Part shown: positions 1-7,826 of the stretch, piece by piece | Position numbering within the stretch: the stretch's first letter is position 1 | Layout: the number at the start of each line of letters is the position of its first letter | Translations under genes and position numbers: made by a program | Notes under the pieces: model-generated | The model's database searches: none | Seen by the model: only the letters and a program-made list of their open reading frames with translations | Told to the model about the DNA's origin: nothing | Assembly: GCA_015680635.1 (NCBI GenBank) | Contig: JAABOA010000319.1 | Span: forward strand, 1 to 10,755 | Direction: 5' to 3' | DNA: 10,755 nt | DNA from: Lunasporangiospora selenospora | Lineage: Eukaryota > Mortierellomycota > Mortierellomycetes > Mortierellales > Mortierellaceae

Positions 1-38
1 TCACCGACAAGGCCCGGGTTCGATCCCCGGACTGGGAA
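1..38 (+). tRNA. tRNA-Glu, 3' part only (5' end outside the window)
   Basis: The T-arm is complete: stem CCGGG/CCCGG closes the loop TTCGATC at about 14-30. It is followed by a 7-nt acceptor strand ACTGGGA (31-37) and discriminator A at 38. The window begins inside the anticodon loop: TC then AC fits anticodon positions 35-38 of a (T/C)TC anticodon, which means glutamate. The ACCGAC anticodon-stem side and the GGCCCGGGTTCGA block resemble fungal tRNA-Glu as I remember it. CCA is not encoded, as expected for a eukaryotic nuclear gene. The 5' half, D-arm and exact anticodon cannot be seen, so the isoacceptor is an inference. Confidence 0.8.
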
Positions 39-43
39 CATTC

Positions 44-70
44 TTTTGCCTCTCGACTCCATTTTTTTTT
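44..70 (+). terminator. RNA polymerase III termination signals
   Basis: A TTTT run at 44-47, six bases after the tRNA discriminator base, is the usual pol III stop. A second run of nine T at 62-70 could act as a backup terminator. Confidence 0.65.
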
Positions 71-80
71 CTCCCTTTTT

Positions 81-142
81 GCTCCCAGTGCTCCCAGTGC
101 TCCCAGTGCTCCCAGTGCTCCCAGTGCTCCCAGTGCTCCAGT
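81..142. repeat. 9-bp tandem repeat, unit GCTCCCAGT, about 7 copies
   Basis: There are six perfect copies (81-134) and a seventh with one C missing (135-142). Each unit contains TCCCAGT, the exact complement of the tRNA acceptor strand at 31-37, and so the predicted first seven bases of that tRNA gene. Why they match is not known. Confidence 0.95.
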
Positions 143-478
143 AAAAAGCATCGATGCATCGATGCCGCTGCATTCTAGGAACCAGTTGCCCCAAGTGTGA
201 GTGTGAACATGTCACAACACTTGATGATTTCCTGCTTGCAAACCTTCCCTGGTGTAACAGCATCCCAGATGCTTGTCATTTTGTTCCTGCGCCTTCTCGC
301 GCCTTCTTTCAGTGTGATATATTCCTCGCCACACACACCCATCGCAGCAGACCTGTAGTCGTCTATAGCCAAAAAGGAGACGGAGGATAAGACCAGAAAC
401 GAATACTTAAAGTACAGCGCAAATGCAACTGTCTGCTTGCCTCTGCAAGGGCTTTTGAGCATCAACGAACAAGGGACA
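143..478. other. Intergenic DNA with an 18-bp palindrome
   Basis: No gene can be supported here. Positions 148-165 form a perfect 18-bp palindrome built from GCATCGATGC units sharing a central GC. The nonamer GCGCCTTCT occurs twice (about 290-308). Open frames on both strands look non-protein-like. The tract is probably spacer plus the promoter/5' UTR of the F-box gene. Confidence 0.5.
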
Positions 479-627
479 ATGTCTTTTGGTGACTCTTTTC
501 TTTGTTGGAGAGTGTACGGGAGAGAAAATAAGAGAGCTCTTTTTTCTTTCTCTCTTTCTCTCTTCCCCCTTGCTCTCTCCCCTTCCTCGCCACTCGGCAT
601 ATACCCCCCCCCCCCCTTTTTGTTCAG
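479..627 (+). other. Candidate first exon and intron of the F-box gene
   Basis: The frame of the large ORF is open back to a TAA at 529-531 but has no ATG before the F-box, so the start is probably spliced on. Positions 622-627 (GTTCAG), preceded by C13 (604-616) and T5 (617-621), make a strong 3' splice site. A matching option is ATG at 479, an 11-codon exon to 511, and donor GTGTAC at 512. This gives a 116-bp intron and a phase-0 junction. GTGTAC is a weak donor and the exon is very short, so other first exons are possible. The dense CT tract at 539-590 could instead be promoter-proximal. Confidence 0.35.
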
Positions 628-2970
628 CCACGAATCCCAGTTGAATGTATCTTGGAGATCCTCTGCCACCTCGCCAAAAAAGGCGATGGTTCCACGCTTG
701 TCTCTTGTCTATGCCTCAACAAGACTCTTTACCAAGAAACACTCAAGCTTCTTTACAGCGACCCCTTCCGGTTTATCCACTCTGATGTTGAAAAGGATTC
801 TTTGCCCATCATGAATCTCCTTCGGCTTCTTCTCCTCGTCCCTCCCACCACCTCTATCTCTCCATCTCCCTACTCTCCAATTGCAAACCTCGTATGGACT
901 CAAATGGACAAGCTTTACGACGCCCTTGGCTACTATACCTATGACAAGCCCAAGATGGCTCAACAGTTGGCTCAACTCCAGAACGTCACCATCCGCCCTC
1001 TATCCTATATGCAGCACCTCTCTCTGGACGAAGGAATGATTGCACATTTACTCTATCCACCAATGTTCTTGGGGTTCTTTTGTAGCCTCGGTAGCTACCA
1101 AAGCTTAGGCATGGTACAGGATGTGGCCCATGCCTTGGTTGACCCCATCGCAGAACGACTCCAGAGTCTTTGCATTCAGATAGGAGACTGGCCACATTAC
1201 CTCGATTGGGTAGACCGATTCCAGTCTCTATCCTTGCTCAGGATCCACGGATACTATCATATGACCAACTATTCAGAGCTGACCACATTTGTCAAGAGGC
1301 ATACAACGCTTTTCCCAGGCACACTCCGGGCCCTCGATGTTCCCTTTCAAACCCCAATCCCCGTCCAAGACCTCATCGAGATCATGCGTGCGCTTCCTAC
1401 ACCCAGGCAATGGACATGGATCGATGGCTTTCGTTGGATGCAGTTTATGATCCAATCTGCATACGCCAAGGAGGATGATCGATCCATTAATCTGGACCAG
1501 CTTTGTTCTCTCTCCAACATGGATTTGGATTTGGATTCGGATCGTCTCCGAGAATCCAGTGAATGGACTCGGCTTGTGGACCAACTCGCTCCTTTTCGAT
1601 TTCTTCACCAGTGTCGACGCCTGCAAACTCTGCGTTGGCGCATCACTCATTTGGATACTTTTCGTGAGATGGCCCAGACTCGGGCCCAGATCCTCAGCAC
1701 CCCCACTCCCACAACAGCGGCGGCTGCAGCTCATGACTCTCTATCGCCTCCTCTTCGCAGCATGACTTTACTCCAGGATCTCGAGTTGGATACAATCAAA
1801 GGCGACTTTGCTCCCGCTATCAATGATGCTGTTCTCAGCTATGGCAACTCCCTCAGGACCCTTCGTATCGCTCTTCGCTCGGTGGCCGAGGATGGCATGT
1901 TGGGATATTGTTGGAACCTCCCTCAGCTCAAGACCCTGGAAATCCATCAGCACTCTACAACTAAAAGACTCATCCTGGACCCAGACACCTTCTCATCTTG
2001 TGTACAGCTCCAATCTTTGGACATAATCGACCCTTTAGACGATGAGATTGTCAGGACAGTATCGCTTTTAAAGGAGCCAGTAATGCTGACCAATGGATCG
2101 GGGGCAGGAGCCATGAGTTGGATCCATAATCTTCAAAAGCTCCATCTTTGTGGAACGCCCACTCTCTCCACTGACCTGGACCACATCCTCGTTCAGGTCC
2201 AACCGAACCTGACTCACCTCACACTGGCGCTTCTGGAGATTCGAGATTTCAGAAACAAAACCTACCAAGACCCACGCCGGGAGCTCTTCCTAGCTCTGAA
2301 CTCTAGCCGTATCCCGATATTACAGAGTCTCTCCAGGAATGAAACCTGGCCTCAACTACGTGTGCTCAAGCTCGAAGCTGTGTTTGCATATCGGTTCGAA
2401 TTTGAAATGCTCGCGCACTGTCCTTTGCTTGAACAACTCGTGCTCGACCTTGGCAGCTGGCCCCAAGCACGGACCATTACTCGGGACGACCTCGTGCTGA
2501 CGAATCCTACACAATCCGATGACCCGGCCAATGGATTAACAGGGATCTCACCTCAGTCCCTCCTTCTACCTCGGCTCGAGCGATTGGAGCTTTATGGGCA
2601 TTGGCTGGTATCAGAACCTATCTGGGAGCTGCTCCTCTGGCGGGTGATGCCCAACCTTGTCGAGTTGATTGAACGACACTGTCAAGGGTTTACTCTCTAC
2701 TTTTGGATCCAAACCACCATGCAACTCCCTCGGCTACGCCATGTTTCCTCACGGCTGCGTTATACCAAGCGGCACGGCATGTCGGTCGGATTACAGAAAA
2801 ATAATGCTTATAAAGCGGGTCCGAGAAAGGAATGGCCACGGTATTATTTCACCAACAGGCTCATTAACCATGACCTGGTCTTTTCTCGGTATAATGCGTT
2901 GTTTCTGAACAGACCCAGTGTGTTGATGGAGCCTTTCTCCCCGCGTAAAAGACAATGCATGTTGTTTTGA
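628..2970 (+). CDS. F-box/leucine-rich-repeat protein (5' end uncertain)
   Basis: The open reading frame has 780 codons from the proposed splice site to TGA at 2968. It opens with an F-box core: PRIPVECILEILCHL, then a spacer, then TLVSCLCLNKTLYQETLKLL and YSDPFRF. Known F-box domains bind Skp1, which would make this the substrate-recognition subunit of an SCF ubiquitin ligase in cytosol or nucleus. From about 1740 to 2760 the protein has irregular leucine-rich segments, for example LRTLRI, LKTLEI, LQSLDI, LQKLHL, LTHLTL, LRVLKL, LEQLVL and LERLEL, which would form the substrate-binding solenoid. The 115-codon stretch before them is leucine- and aromatic-rich but unassigned. A short low-complexity run of T/P/A lies near 1698-1730. 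No internal intron is needed. A TTG at 652 is not a credible eukaryotic start, and the first in-frame ATG (811) would delete the F-box. The substrate is unknown. Confidence 0.85.
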   Translation, partial: PRIPVECILEILCHLAKKGDGSTLVSCLCLNKTLYQETLKLLYSDPFRFIHSDVEKDSLPIMNLLRLLLLVPPTTSISPSPYSPIANLVWTQMDKLYDALGYYTYDKPKMAQQLAQLQNVTIRPLSYMQHLSLDEGMIAHLLYPPMFLGFFCSLGSYQSLGMVQDVAHALVDPIAERLQSLCIQIGDWPHYLDWVDRFQSLSLLRIHGYYHMTNYSELTTFVKRHTTLFPGTLRALDVPFQTPIPVQDLIEIMRALPTPRQWTWIDGFRWMQFMIQSAYAKEDDRSINLDQLCSLSNMDLDLDSDRLRESSEWTRLVDQLAPFRFLHQCRRLQTLRWRITHLDTFREMAQTRAQILSTPTPTTAAAAAHDSLSPPLRSMTLLQDLELDTIKGDFAPAINDAVLSYGNSLRTLRIALRSVAEDGMLGYCWNLPQLKTLEIHQHSTTKRLILDPDTFSSCVQLQSLDIIDPLDDEIVRTVSLLKEPVMLTNGSGAGAMSWIHNLQKLHLCGTPTLSTDLDHILVQVQPNLTHLTLALLEIRDFRNKTYQDPRRELFLALNSSRIPILQSLSRNETWPQLRVLKLEAVFAYRFEFEMLAHCPLLEQLVLDLGSWPQARTITRDDLVLTNPTQSDDPANGLTGISPQSLLLPRLERLELYGHWLVSEPIWELLLWRVMPNLVELIERHCQGFTLYFWIQTTMQLPRLRHVSSRLRYTKRHGMSVGLQKNNAYKAGPRKEWPRYYFTNRLINHDLVFSRYNALFLNRPSVLMEPFSPRKRQCMLF

Positions 2971-3317
2971 GTTTATTGTATTTTATTCTTGTGTTTCCTA
3001 GCAGAGATTAGACCCCAATACTATTTCGCTCAACATTTGTTTTCAAACATAAAGATAAAAAAAAAAAAGAAAAGAGAGGGCGACCCAACCCTGTCCCCTC
3101 CGTCGGTATTACTGTTAGTAGTTTCTTGTATCGCCATTGTCCTTTGACTAGTGCTGCTCTTCGTTGTAGGATAGTGGTCATAACTCGAGGATGAGTCGCG
3201 TGAACTCGTCGAGTAAATCTCCATCAAGAACCCATGAAGAATTCTTGACGAATTTCCAACAATGGCGACAAGAACCGGTGTGATCCTTCAGCCGTCCTTT
3301 ATTTCCGTCTCTTGATT
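2971..3317. other. 3' flank of the F-box gene and convergent spacer
   Basis: AT-rich sequence follows the F-box stop. CATAAAGATAAA near 3047, leading into a run of A with a few G (about 3056-3075), is a plausible poly(A) signal region. Two small inverted repeats occur: ACTCGA/TCGAGT (3183-3188/3209-3214) and TCAAGAA/TTCTTGA (3224-3230/3242-3248). A serine/threonine-rich open frame on the minus strand (start ATG near 3224, running to about 3030) resembles nothing I know and probably is not a gene. Confidence 0.4.
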
Positions 3318-4333
3318 TCAGGACTCTTGAGCGTACTCATAAAGTTTATTGATGAGGAGATCATTCATTGTCAACCGTTGGTCTAGACATTCCTTGGTGA
3401 TCTGACCCATCCGTACCTGAGCTTAAGATTCAGGTTTTCATCGGCATCTAGAACATCTATAAGGATATCGATTCCTTTCAGTAGAGATCCAGATACAGTA
3501 TTGAGGTAGTCGATTGGAATGAATTTCTGACCGAGAACAAACGGCTGCTTCCTGACGGAATAGACACCAGCATATTAGACTGACCTAGCGTTTCCATGGG
3601 CTATGGCAGAATTTGAGAAAGCAATTGCTAGCTATTCTAAATAGTGCTCATTACGACAAGAGATTAGTATTTGATACCTTGGCAATGGTCGTTTTGGCTT
3701 TAACTTTCAGAAGAGACGAGTGGCTATTTTCAAGGAGGGCATAGCACATCAAGTTGCTGCGATCTTAATTCCTCGTTTGGAATGTAGAGTGCCTTCTTGC
3801 CAGGACAAAATATCAGTCCACTAAAGTGCCCCATGCACAACAGCCACGCCACCATGATACTCTCTAAAGTTTGCTGACCTGGAAACAAAACAGGAACAGG
3901 GGTTAATTACCGAGGTAAAGTGTGAAGGGAATGGCAAGGGAAAAGTAGGTAGCGGAGAGAGATGTCCATCTGGACATGCTTTTTTTTTTTTTTTGATTTT
4001 TGAAAGGAGGTTCTCGAGACTCTCGACAGTGGCGAGTACGCTACTCACACATGTCACAGTGTCGTCTTTTGATTAATGTTCTAATGAAAATGATCAAACC
4101 AATACACTTTAAAGAGGGAGTTGTAGTCTGGAAGATGCTCACAAACATGGTACTGTGCCAAGGTACTCAATGAATGTGGCTTTCTTGATCTTGGGAGACA
4201 AAGGAAATAAAAAACTGGACTCGAGGGCCCTGGCATAGGCGATCTTGTCGAGGTAGCAGAGATTCAGGTATTGAAGATGTGCATTGCGGTTGTTTACTTC
4301 ATGAATAGGAAAGTGTCGAAAAGTGTACTCCTT
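3318..4333 (-). pseudogene. Decayed AAA-ATPase-like / PD-(D/E)XK nuclease-family gene
   Basis: Protein-like sequence survives on the minus strand in pieces in different frames. Segment 1 (4333-4142) reads YTFRHFPIHEVNN, then YLDKIAYARALES and FLFPLSPKIKKATFIEYL. It continues one frame over (4149-4084) as EHLPDYNSLFKVYWFDHF. This matches the AAA-ATPase-like family pattern Y(V)DKT..., then RPRRFGKSTF... Segment 2 (3878-3733) has LYIPNEELRSQQ, like the IPN-E motif before the C-terminal nuclease domain. It continues after a frameshift (3743-3654) as YALLENSHSSLLKVKAK. Segment 3 (3574-3386) has KGIDILIDVLDADENLNL, like the GR-D-I strand of PD-(D/E)XK nucleases. Segment 4 (3422-3318) ends with QITKECLDQRL and TGA. 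The P-loop is lost (PKIKKA where RRFGKS is expected), frames break several times, and too little sequence lies between the P-loop and the IPN motif, so part is deleted. Some breaks could be introns: acceptors CCTAG near 4334 and TTTCCAG at about 3879. Family assignment is from memory of motifs. In intact relatives the function is not well established. Confidence 0.55.
3962..3994. repeat. Short hairpin followed by T15
   Basis: ATGTCCA and TGGACAT (3962-3968 and 3971-3977) form a tight inverted repeat with a 2-base loop. A run of 15 T (3980-3994) follows. The pair lies in the part of the relic gene where no protein-like sequence survives, so it may belong to an intron or an insertion. Confidence 0.5.
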
Positions 4334-5330
4334 CTAGGCAAGATCCTTGGAATGATTGAGTTAATAGAGCCTCGTTTTTCTTTAAAGAAAAAAGTCTGTT
4401 GGTAAGCGTGGGCGAAATTCTGCAACGTGCATAGTGGTAGGCGTTTGCTTGGAGTTTGGATAGTCTCTTGAAACGTGTCCGCTCCGCAAATATGCCGAGT
4501 GAAGAACTAGTGACGCTGATTCCATCTTTTGGTCCGACAGTGACACTTTACTCCATAGAGCCTACTCGTCCTAGAGCCGAAGTAGCCATCGTGCACACTT
4601 TGAGTGGACGTCACCGAGGTAGGGAGACGGGCATGTGTTGTGACATCTAGACGGTGCCTTCAGATAGTGTTTGGTCGCATGGAGGAGGCATGAGTGAAAA
4701 TGCCTTCTAATTCTATCCAATTGGATTATGAAGATGCAAGCATTGCAGGGCGGAGAAACATTCAGGCAAATAAAGTTTGCAAACTCTGCAAATGTGAAAA
4801 ATAAAAATAAAAGGATCGATTGAGGTAGGTGCGATGTGCATCAAGCCCAACTTGTTGGTTTAGATCGATGATTCCAGGGCGTCATATTGGGCCAAGTGCA
4901 GGGGTGACCTGGAGGTAAAAAGATCGGCAGAGAAGAATATGAGTAAATAATGAAGTCGAGTGTTTGCTGTCTGCAATTATTGGACCGCGACCACAGTGTT
5001 GTATGCACAGCCTCATGAGTTCTCTCCTGCCCATGGTGCAACTGCTTACAGGAGAGAAAGACGAGAGCACGCAGGACCCTTTCTGCTTCTCTGCAGACCA
5101 GAAAGAGCTGAGCAGCAACGGGGGATCGGACTGAGGACATTAGCATCAAAGGCGCGTGCGACCTCAGGTCCATTGGAGCGGCGTTGCACAACACAACAGA
5201 CAACAGACGAGAGCAAATACAATGACAACGGCTGTGGGCGGAGGCAGAGGCGGAGGATGAGCATGAATAGCATGGCCGTCATCCTGGCCACGGGTTATAC
5301 ATTAGGTTGGGATCGGGTCTTTTCCATCCC
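4334..5330. other. Spacer between the relic gene and the kelch gene
   Basis: No gene can be supported. From about 4540 down to 4300 the minus strand has frames open for up to about 80 codons. These may be the eroded N-terminal part of the AAA-ATPase-like relic, but several frames are open at once and I cannot choose. A 12-bp palindrome AGTTTGCAAACT lies at 4774-4785. From about 4980 the base composition rises in G+C, as expected of the kelch gene promoter. No clear TATA or CCAAT element stands out. Confidence 0.4.
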
Positions 5331-5354
5331 ATGGCATCTTGCATCGATCGCTTT

Positions 5355-5375
5355 TTCTTCTTCTTCTTCTTCTTC
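5355..5375 (+). repeat. (TTC)7 microsatellite
   Basis: Seven uninterrupted TTC units lie in the presumed 5' UTR of the kelch gene. An ATG at 5331 reads through them as a run of Phe in a frame different from the kelch frame, so the tract may lie in a short upstream ORF. Confidence 0.85.
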
Positions 5376-5422
5376 TACTCTTTAGTACATTCTCACAGTT
5401 TCCATCCATCATCCACATTTGC

Positions 5423-7543
5423 ATGCATTGTCCACACATCTCCCCAACATCATCTTGCCGGCGGAGGATCTTGTCCTTGTCACATCTCCTGCTCCTCTGT
5501 CCCTTCCAAGCATTCGTTACTGCTCAGAGTCCGCCTCCACCCATCACTGGCCCTTCCAGTGCCCGCTTTGGGAACCGTTTCTATATCGCAGGAGGAGGGT
5601 GGTCAACCGGGAAGGCGTACACCTCGGACACTTCGGCATTCTACTACATTGATCTTGGAGTTGCATGGGATAAATCCTCACCCGTGTGGGGGGCGCTATC
5701 CGATGGGCCCAAGGAGCGCTTGTTTGCAAGTGCATTTAGCAATGATGGACAGACGATGGTTGCATTCAATGGGTCAGAGGTCATTGCATCGCTGTACAAT
5801 GTGTCGAGCAATCAATGGTATCCGTCCACTGCCCGGGTGACCAACGGCTTCGAGAAGCTCGTCACAGCCGTGACAGACCCAACCACGGGACTGATCTACG
5901 TCGCAGGGGCAACCAACAACGGGACCCAGATGGTCGTCTACAACCCTGTCCAGGACAGCGTGAACCTATTGTTTACCCCAATTCAGGGTGTCCGGAGCTG
6001 GACCCTCTACCGCGCCGTCTGGTCGCCACGGACAAATAGTATCCTTTACCACGGCGGCGAACACCGCGAGGGCCCCAGCAGATACTCCAACAGCATTGTG
6101 CAATACACACCAGCAAAGGATGAATGGAAAGTCATGGTACTGCAACACTGGCCTGTCTTTTTTTCCCCTTAAAAAGGTCCTTGCCAGAGCTGAACCAAAC
6201 CATTCTAACTCCAACTCTGTTCTATCCACTCTTGCTTACTTTCTAGGAAACTACAGGCTCGCCACCTCCCGAACGCGTCGATTTCTGCATGGCTATTGGT
6301 AACTAGACCCCTATAAATACCAAGCAGCCCTGTGATGATGAGTAAACGCTGTTAACGTTCCTCTCTGCTTATGTTTTTCTAATTCAATCATTCCTGTCCA
6401 CTCTACTAGATGAAGAGGGCTCTAGACTCGTCGTGTTTGCAGGGAGAAATGCAAAGATTACAACAGACTTGCTTCGAGACATCTTTATCCTAAATCTGAA
6501 AACATGGGTTTGGACCCAGGGGAGGCCTTACCCGCATGAAGAGAGGCTCTACCATGTCTGTACAATTGTAGGATCGACCTTCTTCTCTTGGGCCGGTAAG
6601 TGTGTCCTAATGTCAATTACCAAGTCAACGTCAATGTCAAGTTTTGCACTTTTTATAGCCTGTAGACATGCACGCGACTGAGTTGTTTTCGCTGTTCCCT
6701 CTCATAGGCGAGGACTCGCGTGGCACAGTGGCTCGACCAGCTATCCTCTATGACCTTAACACCCTCGAATACCCCGACACCTTTGATCCAAACTCGAGCT
6801 CAGCCCCGCCATCCAAAATTCCGCTTATTATAGGCAGTACTGTTGGCGTCGTGGGCATGGTTTCTCTTATCGTGGGGGTGTCCTGGTACCTTAGGGTGAA
6901 GAAAAAACGAGCCGCATCAGTGGATACGCTGCTGGAGGAGGAGGAGGAGGACGAGTCCAAGGAGCAAAACAAGGCATTTATTCCAGGCAGCATTGGCTTG
7001 GAGCCCCGATCATCCTATGCTTATCAACCCGTTCAAGCATCATACGCCGAGGGCGTGTCAACAGAGTCGAATCCTAACCGGGATCATCAAAATTCCTCGA
7101 ACCAACGCCACTCTGGGAACAGCCAGACACAGCCCCTTGTCAATCCTAACCAGGGTCTTCAAAGTATCTCGAAGCAACACTACTCTGGGCTCAACCAGAT
7201 GCGGCCACCTGTCAATCCACAGTATGTACCTGATGGCCATGTATATTACAATGCTCTGGAGGACCTACGGAGTCCTCAACAGTTACAGCATGACGTGGGG
7301 GATCCGCGGAGCCCTCATCAACCACAGCATGCCATAGGGAATCCGCGGAGCCCTCATCAGGTACATCATAACATGGAAGGTCCATGGGGTCCTCATTGGG
7401 TGCATCACAACGCAGAGGATCCACGAGGTCCTCAACAGATACATTATAGCACAGATGATCCACGAGGTATTCAACAGATCCACTATAGCCAGGAGGATCC
7501 ACGGGGGCCTCAACAGATACATCAGAGCATGCAGTATCCATAG
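5423..7543 (+). CDS. Kelch/galactose-oxidase-like membrane protein, 4 exons
   Basis: My model is exons 5423-6136, 6247-6298, 6410-6595 and 6708-7543, total 595 aa. All junctions are GT-AG and keep frame. Residues 1-34 look like a signal peptide: basic RRR, hydrophobic LSHLLLLCPFQAFV, cleavage after VTA before QSPPPP. Residues 35 to about 350 hold kelch-type blades, for example GLIYVAGATNNGTQMVVYNP, NSILYHGGEHREGPSRYSN and SRLVVFAGRNAKITT, each with the hydrophobic-GG-aromatic/Trp pattern of a beta-propeller. NXS/T sites occur (NGS, NVS, NGT). Residues 355-379 are one membrane helix (IPLIIGSTVGVVGMVSLIVG...) followed by KKKR, so the N-terminus should face outside. The tail has an acidic run (EEEEEDE), two 24-residue repeats (439-486) and seven 13-residue repeats (503-593). 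Fungal proteins of this layout are common in Mortierella; their ligands are unknown. ATG 5423 is the only in-frame ATG upstream of the signal peptide. A spliced start from ATG 5331 is possible but would lose the VTAQ cleavage site in its best form. Confidence 0.85.
6137..6246 (+). other. Intron 1 of the kelch gene (110 bp)
   Basis: Donor GTACTG, acceptor TTTCTAG and a branch-point-like TTCTAAC near 6204. Phase 0. Splicing joins KVM to ETTGSPPPERVDFCMAI, whereas reading through hits TAA at 6170. Confidence 0.85.
6299..6409 (+). other. Intron 2 of the kelch gene (111 bp)
   Basis: Donor GTAACT, acceptor CTACTAG and a possible branch site TTCTAAT near 6377. The split codon G|AT gives Asp. The 52-bp exon before it is one of the smallest here and restores the typical CMA(I/N)DEEGSRLVVFAG blade. 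Confidence 0.85.
6596..6707 (+). other. Intron 3 of the kelch gene (112 bp)
   Basis: Consensus donor GTAAGT and acceptor CTCATAG. The split codon G|GC gives Gly, joining FFSWAG to EDSRGTVARP. Reading through terminates within the intron. Confidence 0.88.
7070..7213 (+). repeat. 72-bp direct repeat in the kelch tail, 2 copies
   Basis: Two diverged 24-codon units begin NPNRDHQNSSNQRHSG (7070-7141) and NPNQGLQSISKQHYSG (7142-7213), each ending in PxV. They are polar and Asn/Gln-rich, probably disordered. Confidence 0.8.
7262..7534 (+). repeat. 39-bp coding minisatellite in the kelch tail, 7 copies
   Basis: Seven consecutive 13-residue units follow the pattern (D/N/G)P(R/W)(S/G)(P/I)(Q/H)(Q/W)xx(H/Y)xxx, for example DPRGPQQIHYSTD. 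The period is exactly 39 bp, so copy-number change keeps frame. The last three units (7418-7534) are the most alike, pointing to recent duplication. The array ends two codons before the stop. Confidence 0.9.
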
Positions 7544-7776
7544 TCCTTTGATTGCTTTTCATTGTAGTTTTTTTTTATTCAGGCACCTGCAGCAACAGAG
7601 ACATGACCTCCACCTTCCCCTGCTGTAGGCCAAGGCCCATATCCCAAATATTAGAATCAGGAGCCCCTCTTCCCATTGCATAGCAAGGGATGGGTCTGTG
7701 GCTTACAACCTAGTCCATGATGGTTATCGGGTGTCTGAAAATCGTCAAACAATCAGGCATTGGATTAGGGAGAGCT

Positions 7777-7789
7777 GAGAGAGAGAGAC

Positions 7790-7825
<36 letters not shown>
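7777..7825. repeat. (GA)n microsatellite
   Basis: GA repeats with two CAGA interruptions around 7789-7795, then about 15 uninterrupted GA units. Purines are on the plus strand here, opposite to the other dinucleotide tracts to its right. Confidence 0.95.

Positions 7826-7826
<1 letters not shown>

Noticed and set aside
175-669. Minus-strand open frame of 164 codons over the F-box gene upstream region
   Set aside because: Its composition comes from the antisense of the CT tract (GE/RK-rich) and it overlaps the F-box coding start. No family resemblance.
628-3075. F-box gene as a processed retrocopy, because it has one long exon and an A-rich run after the stop
   Set aside because: A probable 5' intron acceptor is retained, there is no visible target-site duplication, and single-exon F-box genes are normal in this fungal group.
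4841-5385. Several overlapping open frames of 78-141 codons on both strands
   Set aside because: They lie in the presumed kelch promoter, overlap each other in opposite directions and show no protein-like pattern.
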